Shown piece by piece: positions 40,301 through 52,300 of a stretch of DNA of 64,000 bases. The stretch lies in contig OZ023206.1 of NCBI GenBank assembly GCA_963995525.1, forward strand, positions 20,324,002 to 20,388,001. Reading direction: 5' to 3'. How positions within the stretch are numbered: the first letter of the stretch is position 1; each line of letters opens with the position of its first letter. The position numbers and the translations under genes are program-made. Source of the DNA: Escarpia spicata. Taxonomy: Eukaryota > Annelida > Polychaeta > Sabellida > Siboglinidae. The notes beneath the pieces are model-generated. The model had not been told where the DNA came from and made no database searches. It saw only the letters and a list, made by a program, of their open reading frames with translations.

Positions 40301-43300
40301 CAGTTGGGTTAGTTTATCGAAGTCCAAACATAAGCATAGAAGAGAATGACAAAATACAAAACGCTATAAGGGAAGTAAGCAAACGGGACTGTATTATTAT
40401 GGGGAATTTTAACCACGGGCATATACAATGGAAATCTCTACAGCGTATGGGGAGTGAGGACCACAAGTTTTTAGTTTTAGTTCAAGATACATTCCTTTCT
40501 CAACATGTGCTAGAACCAACCAGGGGTGAGAATGTGTTAGACATAGTTTTGTCCTCACAGAATGAATTAGTTGACAATGTATGTGAGCCACTGGGGAGTA
40601 GCGATCACAACCAGATACATTTTACCATCAAAGTAAAATCAAAAAGGAATAGTAAAAAGCAGTATAGGAGAAATGTCCACAAAGGAAGGTATAAGGACAT
40701 GAGGAAATATTTAGCAAAGATAGACTGGAATAATACACTGAAAAATAAGACGGCAAGAGAATGCTGGAATATATTAAAGAGGGAAATTAAGTGCATAGTC
40801 GATAAATTTGTACCCTTCAAAAAACAAGGAAAACGGTCCAAAAAGAAACACTTATCGAAAGAAGCCATTAGAAAAATTAAGTATAAACAAATGATGTGGA
40901 AGTCATATAGATGTACTGGAAATGATGAAGACTACAACATTTATAAAGAAGCACTTAACCAAGCTACAGCTGAAATTAGAAATTCAAAGAGAAGCTATGA
41001 ACAACAATTAGCTAGTAATATAAAACATGACAGCAAGAGTTTTTACGCGTATGTTCGAAGCAAACAGAAAGTTCAAGATAAGGTCGGTCCTCTAGAAGAT
41101 AGTGCTGGAAATATAATATCAGAGGGATTCTTAATGGCAGAAGACCTGAATGAGTACTTTAGTTCAGTGTTTACCAGGGAAGATATTAGTTCACTGCCAG
41201 TACCAGAGGCTAAGTTCAAGGGGGCAGATTCAGACTATTTAGGACAATTAATTGTAACTCCGGAAATGGTAGCTAAGAAAATAAGGGCTATGAAGGATAA
41301 TAAATCACCTGGAGTGGATGGTATTCCACCCAAACTGCTATTGGAAATTGTAGAACAAATTACCATACCGCTTGCAACAGTTTTCAACTTGTCATTAGAA
41401 GAGGGAGTGGTTCCTTTAGAATGGAAAGAAGCAAACATTATACCGTTATTTAAAAAAAGGTTCGAGAAACAAGTCAGAGAACTATAGACCAGTGAGTTTA
41501 ACATCAGTGATTTGTAAATTATTAGAAAGACTAATTAAAGATCACATGGTGGATTTTCTTGTTAAACAAAACTTGATAAACCCATCTCAACATGGTTTTT
41601 TTAAAGCGAGGTCATGCTTAACAAATATGTTATGTTTTTTGGAAGACATCACCAAGTGGGTAGATGAGGGATCACCAGTAGATATCGTCTACTTAGATTT
41701 TCAAAAAGCTTTCGACAAAGTACCACATCAAAGATTACTGCTTAAACAAAAGGCCCATGGCATAGGAAATGGTATAATAAACTGGATAGAACAATGGCTG
41801 ATTGACAGAAGACAACGTGTAGTAGTTGATGGGGAGGCTTCAAACTGGAAATCGGTATTGAGTGGGGTACCACAGGGATCAGTATTAGGACCTATATTAT
41901 TCTTAATATATATCAATGATTTGGATGATGCAATAACAAGCAAGGTGTTGAAATTTGTGGATGAAGTGTTTAGAAGGATTAAAAGTGATGGAGATAGACA
42001 GCATTTACAAGATGATCTTGACAGGTTGATCAAATGGTCTGAAAAGTGGCAAATGCTGTTCAATTTTGGGAAATGTAAATGCCTCCACACAGGACATGGG
42101 AACGAAGAGGGACAATATACAATGGGGGGTACTGTACTAAGTATTACTGTAAAAGAAAAGGACTTAGGGTTAACCATTAGTGCTGATATGAAGGTTTCAG
42201 AGCAGTGCGGAATTGCAGCTTCAAAGGGAAATCAAATCCTTGGATTAATTAGGCGAAACATAACGTATAAGGAAAAAGAGCTAATAATACCGCTGTACAA
42301 AACAATAGTTAGGCCTCATTTAGAATATTGTATTCAAGCGTGGAGGCCATATCGCAGGAGGGACATAGATATGCTACAAAGAGTGCAGAGGAGAGCAACT
42401 AAAATGATACCAAAACTGAGGGATCTTAGTTACGAAATACGCCTAAAAAAATGCAGTTTAACAACACTAGAGACCAGGAGATTGAGAGGAGACCAGATAG
42501 AAGTGTTTAAAATATTGAAGGGTTATGAAAATATTGATAGAAATATTTTTGTCTCAGTTAAGAAAGATAGACGGACTAAAGGACATGAACTTACATTAGC
42601 AAAGGAGCAGAGTAGATTGGATATAAGAAAGTTTTCATTTTCACAAAGGACTGTAAATGAAAGGAACAGATTACCTGCTGATTGTGTGGGTGCTAGTAGC
42701 GTGAATATGTTTAAAAATAAAATCGACACATACCTCAGACGGGCGGGATACACATAGATGAAAGGGTTGGACTCTTGATAAGTCAAAGGGCTTCCTTGTC
42801 CACCTGCCACCTAGAGTTAATTGTCTGGGTGGCAATCTTGTTAAATCTTGTTAAATCTGCACCAATGTAGCATGTAATTAGTTAACAAATACACACCCTA
42901 GGCCAAGTACTAGGGGCCTGCTAAATGAATATTTAACACAACTGCACAGCCACAAGTCACTACTATGTTAAACCATCTAATCACTACATTACAAGTTACA
43001 ACAAACCACAAATCCTGATCTGGAACTGGAAGACATATGCCTCCTTGGTCACGCCCCTTGTTTCTGGTTACGTCTTACGAAGTTACAACTTTGAAGTTTG
43101 AGTTTGATTGATTTAGTCAAGTTAGTGACAGACTAGCGCCATGCCATGCCCATGCCCGCATGGCCCATGGTCATGGAATGTGCGCTAGTAGAGTGATAGA
43201 AACACCGAGTGATCAGACTAAGTCTCACCTTCACCGGCGCGTCGTCTAAATAGTAATCGACATCATACACATACGCAGGTGGTGTCTTCTAACTGTACTA

Positions 43301-46300
43301 TGTAACAGTGTAGTGAGGATACGTAGACGAAGTGTCAAATTCCTAATTCTGTAATGTAAACATTGACTGGCTTGGCTTGGCCTTGGGCTGGCGTTAATTC
43401 TTCCTTGCGTTTTGTGTATGTCATTTCCGTTCAAATGCTTCGCTGGCGTTAAGCCCATTAATTACTACCTATGCATCAACATATCTCAATGGCAATGCTA
43501 CATTATGTTTTGCATATTAGCTATATTGTTTAGTCACCAGGTTCCGTTGAACAGTTGTGTACTTTATTCTGTTTCATGCACAGTCAAGAACACATGAGCA
43601 GCGTTAAAACATCGCAAAACATCAGTGACCATATCCGTTGCAACGCAAGCAAACCCTCGCGAGATTTTCGTACGCAAGTTGCGAATTTCTTAGCTGCGAA
43701 AATTCGTAAGTGTTTCGAGAATACCAACTTGCGAAATTTCACAGCTAAGAAATAATCCGCCATATTTGCACAACTTCTTACGTACGAAATCTGTTTCTTC
43801 GAGAATACGGGCCCTGCATCTCAGTGCTGCAATATATTAAGTACTACCATTTGTCTTTCAAGCACTAGCAAAATACAGATGCAAGACAATTTCATTAATG
43901 TTTCTTATGGTGTAAATTTGATGAAAGTTTCTCGTGTTAGTGCAACTGATGTAAAACGTCCCCAATTGAAGCTCCTCGCGACCTTGGAATGATCATAGAA
44001 AGACACATAACGATATGAACAATCAATCGACATCCATCTAATGTAGGATACAAACCCTAAAATGGTAAGAACCCTCAACATGTGACAAACAAATAAAGGT
44101 GTCACTTTTTCAGAAGGGTGGTAGATTAATCCGTGAAAGTCTGACACCAAAAAATGGGCCACGTGGCCCTGAAGTCCTTTGGACTAATACGTCTATATGT
44201 GACCCCGGCTGACCAAATGAGTGATAAGTCGGACAAATTGTAACATTGTTTTCTTACATCCTTGTAAAGGTTTGGTAGGGTGTTTTACACGGTTTAAAAA
44301 AATGACTGGTAAAAAAATCGGCAAAGTTATGGAGCATTGAACATGGTAGGGATCAAAAAGTGAAAATGAAGAAAACGGCTGTTGAAGTTTTAAATTATAT
44401 ATGCAAATGGATTGCATGGAAATATGACATGCACAACATTCAAATGTGGCACACAGTATGTAATATGTATGTTATGTTGCAATGATACACTGGAAGTACA
44501 AATGTGCTGCTACAAAGACTTATCAAGTTATTCCAGATTGTCTTCATGTGTAAAACTAAGAGGACAGATTATTTGAGAGCAAAAGGTAGACTCACTGTTT
44601 GACACAGTTTAAAACCTACAGGCAACTGTCCAGTTTAACAGGGGTCTAGTGGCTTAATGCTGTCTGTTGACACAAGCTACTGCCAGTGACCAATTACAGA
44701 TTAGTCACAGTTTCCATCAAACAATAGCAGGCAGAGAATCTTAGCTCTGCAGCTGGGTGTAATACACAACCAGAGCCACCACTGATTCATGGTCAAGTAG
44801 ATTAGCTCAATGCACCAACTAAGACAATACACAACACTGTGAGTGACAGTGTCCAGAGTGAGGCCTAAGCAGTGTCCTCATTGCTGAATAGATCAATTAA
44901 ACCTGCCAACTGAGTGACATTCTGCACATGTGTTCATTAATCCTTAGTGATTGTTCAGAACACCAGACTGACCACATACCTAAACAAAGCGAATGTAATA
45001 GGTGAAGAACAGGCAGTGTTCAAATAGGGGTATTGGTTTAATTGTATTTGTCTCAACGCAAAAGGCTTTATTGTGCCTTCATCGATTATAAGAAAGCATT
45101 TGATTTAGTAGACCGGTCCTCCCTGTGGTCTAAGATAATTTCATGCAGTATTAACAATATTGTGTTGAAAGTTGTATACAACATATACAAAAATGCTAAA
45201 TCATGTATAAATCAGGGCAAGGAGAAAACTTGTGTCCTTTGTTATTTGCTATTTACCTGAATCATTTTGAACACTGTTAGTCACAATTATAACGGACTTG
45301 ACATGGCAGCTGGTGAAATTTACAACAACCTTAGGAATGATGATGTAGAAAATGTATGTTCTACTATATGCTGATGACACTAGAATGATTCAATCAAATA
45401 CAGATTTCTTGCTTGTGTATAGCGAAACTATTCAACTCTTCTAATGGTTGACATTTGGTTGTTTCAGGTGTCAACTATATTGTGAATCTGTAATTATTAG
45501 TCTATATTGATACAATTGATTTACACAGTACCATGTCTACACAAGGCATGGCAAACGTAAACAGAACAGTAGAATGCATTTGATATCAATAAAGTGTAGG
45601 ATATTTCACTCTATAGTTGTCCAGAACATTAATTTTCTATGTTTGTCACCTACAGGTGACAGAATATTAATTTTCTATGTTTGTCACTTACAGGTTTCTA
45701 CAGACAATACATCTTTAACCAATAGACACCACAGTCACACCATTTTATAATAATTAAATGAACATCAAAATAAACATAACTTGCAATTATAGAAAATCAA
45801 TAGTTTTGAAGATAAAAAGTGTTAGGCAACTGTTCAGTCTAACAGGGGTCAAATGTGTCTACTCTGCCTGGGCCCTGTGACCAATTAAAGATTATTCAAG
45901 GTCTCAATGGAACAGTAGCACTAGGCTGGAGTCATGAGGTTGACTTTGTGGCACAATAAACAAAATCTACTGTTGGGGGTGGTCTCAAGGGCCCTTCTCA
46001 AAACCACATCACAAGATAATATAAAACTTTTGCACTTTGGGGGCCCCTTAGGTGCCCTTAGAATGATTTAATCAAATACAGATGTCTTGTATATAGCGGC
46101 AGCACCCTATGATACATGTGTGCAAAATTAGAAAAAAAGTTGCTGAACAGTTTTTGAAAAAATAGGCCAAATGTTACATTTTTACCAGTTTGGGGTCCTT
46201 GGAGGGCCTAGGGAGCCATTAAAATGATTCAATCAAATACAGATTTCTCGTGCATAGCGGCAGTGCCCTAAGATGTCTATGCAAAATTTGAGAAAAAGTT

Positions 46301-49300
46301 GCTGAACGGTTTCTGAGATACGGCAGCTAACGGCGGACGGCGGACGCAGAGTGATGGCAATAGTCCCTTGGACCTTCGGCCAAAGGACTAAAAAGTACAA
46401 ACGGTCAAGCAGGAAAATCCTAACATACTCCATATGTTGATTTTATAGTTAGATAATGTTTCTAGTTCAACATCATTACACTATGTTTATCAAACTATGA
46501 TTCTTTTTTTACTATATTTATAAATGTTGATGTAGTAAGTATTTTATTACGTTGCCAACACATGTAGTTTAAAAAACATGATGCTGTATCCTTACATTTA
46601 CAACGTGATGCCGTATCCTTACATTTACAACATATTTTCATTCTTTACTTTTCTTCGGAATTACAAAAAACATATTATTCACAATTAATAATAACAATAA
46701 ACTTCTATAGCGCCTATAACCCCAGGAATCTAAGCTCAGAGGCACAACACACAAGAATCATTGGACAAAATCGTTAACATGGACAAGCAAGAGTTGTCGT
46801 TAGAGCAAGGGACCGCCGAAGGTTAGGGTGGGAATGCAATTTCAAATAAGTCTTCAGTTTTTTATGAAAGGTATCTATAGTCTCAGTTGATTTTAAAGCG
46901 ATATGGAGTTGATTCTAGATTTTGGGTGCAGCTACAGAAAAAGTACGTTTGCCGATATTAAGCTTGGATTTCGGAACAAAAAGGTGTTGTGAAACAGATG
47001 ATTTGAGATTCCTGGGGATATTGGAAAACCGAATGAAACAAAACAAATAGGATGGATGTTGTGTAGAATGGGTACGATATGTGATAGTGGCTAACTTGAT
47101 TTGTATTCGATATGCAATTGGAAGCCAGTGTAACTGTTTAAGTAGGGGCAGTGATGGTGAGTAGAACCACACGTGCTAAACAATTCTGTACATGTTGGAG
47201 TTTAGCTAAGTCCTTTTTTAGTAATATTGTTTAGGAGTGAGTTGCAGTAGTCAAGGCAACTGCTACTTACAGCTACTGATATTGCTTTAGTAATAAAGAC
47301 AAATGACGCCGAATTCGACAGAAATCATGTATATGGTAGAAACAAGATTTACATACTTGAGAAATGTGGTGAAAGCTTAAATCACTGTCAAAGACAACAC
47401 CTAGATTACGAGCAGTATTTGATGGTGATGTATCATTACCAAGCAATTTAACTGGAAAGTAGTTAACAACCTTGTTTCGTTGTTGTTTTATGCCAATAAT
47501 AATTAGATCAGTTGTATCTGGATTTAGCTTCAATTTACAGTTGCTGAAAGTGATGTGTTTCGTCAGCATACAAGTGATGATTTATATTATTATTAGTTAC
47601 GACTCGACTAAAATATGTAGTGTATAAGCTAAACAGAACAGGGCCAAGGACAGAACCCTGTGGGACATAAAACAGGGCTGCCTACCTGACAAAAACAATT
47701 ATTGCCGTACTGATGCCCCTCCCCCCCCCCCCCCCCCCGTTGCATCCCGACCCACTCCCAGGTCCACATGGTTGCCAATCAAACCTTTCTCTGAAGTAGA
47801 TACAGTGACAAGCCCAGCCTGTTCACAGTGCCTGGGAATCCAGGAAGTTGCTAATTTAATCATCAAATGTAGATATACTTTTTTTCAATATAATTGTATT
47901 GCTACAGTGTAACTCCTGTCAGCTGTTAAGGTCATAGGATAGCACTTCAAAGGGATGCTTGTTTAGCAAAATCCAATAAGTTACACTGTGCTAATTACAG
48001 CTGTCAAAGTGCCTGCATGGCCAGACATGTCCAAGTGTTTACGTCTGTAGAGCATCACCGTGAGAACGATGGCGCCAGTGAATAGCCAATAATCATCCGA
48101 TGAGCTTCTAAATTTAAAACACACAGCAGGAAACTTTATAATGATTACTAACAGTCAATAACAAAGTTTAATTGTTGTATTCAAATAAAAACCTTTGAAT
48201 AAAATATCATAGTTTTATATTACAATTGCAACAATTATAATACTCATTTTATATTTTTCTAAGACATTTTATAATTATATTCATAACTTTCAGAAAACCA
48301 TAACTATTTAATGTAATTTAATGGTTCTACCTAACGTCATCTTCATTTATTTCTTTCATTATATAATTCTACACCTATAAATGTTATTAATGTCTAGATG
48401 CGCATTAATGACACTGATATTTTTTGGCCACTGTAATTGCTGTTGACTGTCAGATGCAGACATAATAATATGCTCACGCCATGTGCCATGGCAGTCATCA
48501 GCAGGCTGCTGGCAGTCAAAGTTGTAACTTTATACACAGGCACAGCATTGGATGATGTCACTGTACTGACTAACTTGTAGTGGACTAAATATTTGTTGAT
48601 ACTTTGTAACAAGGAACAATGACAGTTTCTTCAGGGCATCTGGAGCTGCAGTATTTATAGATTTAGCAATTGTTTAATGTGTATCATTTTCTGTAGTCGA
48701 TATTTGTATTCCCGTAATACAACGTCAGTTTCCGTAATTCTGTAATCCGAGGTGAATTTCCGTAATGATTACGGAAAATCCATAATGGTAGGCAGCCCTG
48801 CATCAAATAGAAGATGTTCTGGACAAGACAGTGAGCCAGATATATTAATGCTTTGGTATCAGTCTGAAAAATACAAACTAAACCATGAATGTTGTGATCT
48901 ATTGTATCAAAAGCAGCTGATAGATCTAGTAAGGTGAGAGCAGTACATTTGCTATTATCCCTATTGCACACAATAAATTCAACTATAAAATTAATTAACA
49001 TGTAACGATGAATATATATCATTTTGTTGGACCTACCTTACACATGGCAATGTAGTGTAGGGGATGTGCTGGATATTAATGTATATTAACTACCTGGTAT
49101 ATATCTGAACAAGAAATTATTGACAATACCTGCATCCACAATGGCTTTGGCAAGTCCTACATCATGTTTTAGTTGTCCGTTGGCAGCGTTGACAATGGCA
49201 TCTGCATGGAATGTCGTCAAGTCCCCTCGAACCACTTGAACTGTACAGCCTCCCCTCTTGACACTGTCTAAGACTGTATTGCCATCAGAAGTGACATTTG

Positions 49301-52300
49301 TGCTCGCTGCTAGGAGGAGTTGTATGGGAACCTTAGCTTTTGTCACCGCTTCCACCATTCCTGACAGAACGATGCAATTGCCAGACTCAGTGATGGTTAA
49401 CAAGCCTTCATGCTTGACCTGAAGGACTTGTTTCAATGCAGCCCACTCTTCTGTTAGCAGCGCTTCTGTGGATTCAGCACATGATTTATCACAGGTTTCC
49501 CTCATGATCACTTCAATGGCGTTCTCCAGTTGGTCTTCATTGTGAGCAAACACCCTAAGTGTTGTGTCTCCTTCAGCCTCATACACAGCAATTATGTTTT
49601 TCTTCTTGAACACATCGACCATGTGTCTTATCATAGTAATGCCTCTCATTAGTTTGATGAGCTCGGCAGACATTTCTAGAGGTGAATATGTCATGCTGTC
49701 TACAAGACGATGCATGGCAACCTTTGCATCGGCAACATCTGATTCCTTGCCACCGAATGTCATATTCCTCCCTCTTGTGTCAATCGTCACCGTCATGCTC
49801 GGGAACTGCTTTTCCTGTTCTGTTTTAAACCTTACTGCATGTAGCATTCTGAGCTGATAGAGATCAAGCTCTACAACACGACGTGTTGTCTTTTCTGGTT
49901 CAGGCAGATGACTTGCTGCTGTTGCACTGCCACTTTGCTCATCTGTCCTGGGTCTAACATCCTGAGTACCTATGAATTAAATAATTTAAATTAATTAAAT
50001 CAATATAATATAAACATAAAGAGAAATGTACATATTAACAGAAAACATAACTGGACTCACTTGTCTTAAACGTGACATAATAAATAAAATAAATACATGA
50101 ATATAAATAAATTAAACTGATAAACAATATTGCAAAACTATAAATGTCCATTTTACCCCTTTCCAACACACTGTAAATAGTATCTTAATTCTATAAGTTG
50201 AATGCATTGTGTTGTACAGTATTTTGTATTGTATTGTATTGTATTGTGGTGTTATCAGAAATATGGCTGATGCATGGGACAACTATTGCATTGACATTAG
50301 CAGCCACATAATCCAAAGTAAACAACCTTATTTTTGTTTACGAAACCTGTTTTTGCTGGATGGGTTTACCACATAGTGGCAACAACTTGCCAACCCTGGC
50401 AATCTCCTGTGACAGCAGCAGGCTGTTTAATAAATAAAATTGGTGTGAAACAAATGGGGAATCCATAAAATGCTAGGAATAATCAAAGGGGAAAGTTACG
50501 AGGATGTGAAGGATAGTAACATCAGTGTTCATCATCTGTGAGTCCTGCAGCATGGTTCAGACTTAGCTGATGGTTCTTTTGGTCTTACAACTGGAGTCTT
50601 GTAGCGTGTTTCAGACTTACCTGATGGTTCTTGTGATGATGTTTCAACTGGAGTCTTGTAGTGTATTTCCACTTAACTGACGGTTCTTGTGGTGATGTTC
50701 CAACTGGAGTCTTGTAGCGTGTTTCAGACTTACCTGATGGTTCTTGTGATAATGTTCCAACTGGAGTCTTGTAGCGTATTTCACACTTAACTGATGATTC
50801 TTGTGGTGATGTTCCAACTGGAGTCGTCTAGTGTGGTTCAGACTTACCTGATGGTTCTTGTGATAATGTTCCAACTGGAGTCTTGTAGCGTATTTCACAC
50901 TTAACTGATGATTCTTGTGGTGATGTTCCAACTGGAGTCTTGTAGTGTGTTTCAGACTTACCTGATGGTTCTTGTGGTGATGTTCCAACTGGAGTCTTGT
51001 AGCGTGTTTCAGACTTACCTGATGGTTCTTGTGATGATGTTCCAACTGGAGTCTTGTAGCGTATTTCACACTTAACTGATGGTTCTTGTGGTGATGTTCC
51101 AACTGGAGTCTTGTAGCGTGATTCAGACTTACCTGATGGTTCTTGTGGTGATGTTCCAAATGGAGTCTTGTAGTGTGATTCAGACTTACCTGATGGTTCT
51201 TTCAGTGATGTTCCAACAACCAACTTGGAATTACCTGTTGCTGGTTCTTGTTCTTCATCTCGTTTCTTCTCCTGTTGGTCTCGTGGCCCAGGTTGTTTTG
51301 GTCGAACTGTCAACATGGCTCCTTCTAGAGAGAGCCTTTGAGTTGACAGAGCCTTCTGTGCATCTGTGGTCACAATAAGAACATTACATTACATATTCAA
51401 CAAACATCTAGTTATTGAACAGAACTAGCATATGTATGTGCATGTGTGCGCATGTGCACGCGTGCGTGTGTGCATGCAGTGTGTTGGTGGATATGTCAAT
51501 GTTTTCCTCTAAGACGGTTGCATCTCGAGCACCAAACTTTCAGGGAATGCCTTTATTTGGTTAAATTCCCATTTGTTAAGTATTCTCATTGGTTTTAGAC
51601 TCTGTACTATATGTTAGATGGATGTAAAGTGACTGTTCATAACATCACGTGTATGTTCTGTGATTGTTCCAATCAGCTGGAGGGGTGCTACATAATAACA
51701 AACATCATTTACAAATACTTTGGGAAACCGTCTTCTACCTGTGTATGTGTATGTAGCGCCATCTGGAGGATGGACAGCAGTATCAATTAAACTAGAATGT
51801 AATAAATTATGAGAACAATTACATGTCCAGTCAAGATACTGAAACATAGAGAAGCACCTAGTTATTGACGGACACCGATATTGCATAATTTTCCTGGAAC
51901 TGGTCATGTGACAACCACCAACATGGCCACATGATGCCTGAGAACAGCTGTGTGTGTTGTGTTTGAAGATGGTCGTAACTCTGAATGCTACTTAAACTTC
52001 CGTTATTAAGGGAACGCACCATCCTGCGGTCCAGCAGAGTTCCACTTGCTACCAAGGGAGTCATTTCTTTGCCATTTACACATCAAAATACATTTTATGA
52101 GTCACGTCAAAAAAGGTGGTTTACGAATATAAATGTTATCTACTTTTTGTACGAACTACTAAACGTGACTACTCAGTATAATATTTGTGTTGTTACTACT
52201 GGTATTAAGTCACCAACCTTCCTTCCTTTCAAACATTACATATGTAACATTGTTCTTGTTCTCCAAGCTATCAACAAAAGCTGTCGTTGCATGTATCCGA

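Larger units (their letters stand above)
37228..43817. mobile_element. 6.6-kb element with terminal inverted repeats and nested CR1 LINE
   Basis: GGGCCCGTATTCTCGAA at 37231-37247 is exactly inverted at 43798-43814. Inside both ends, TTACGAATTTCTTAGC-like and TATTCTCGAAACA strings recur (37250-37400 and 43660-43800), a sub-terminal repeat pattern. If the repeat is taken to start at GGCCCG, a 3-bp CTG flanks both ends. No transposase is visible, so it would be non-autonomous. The CR1 LINE at 39780-42862 is nested within it. The superfamily is not assigned; 3-bp duplications occur in PIF/Harbinger and CACTA elements, among others. Confidence 0.6.

Noticed and set aside
47705..47727. C homopolymer as a functional G-quadruplex
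   Set aside because: A lone homopolymer inside a transposon; its length may be a sequencing artefact.
50644..51159. Alternative frame of the 57-bp array as a separate gene
   Set aside because: It is out of frame with the PARP exon and is a shadow of the repeat.
51614..51907. Missing RRM front exon of the PARP gene
   Set aside because: The frame has no RRM beta-strand pattern and no suitable splice borders in phase.
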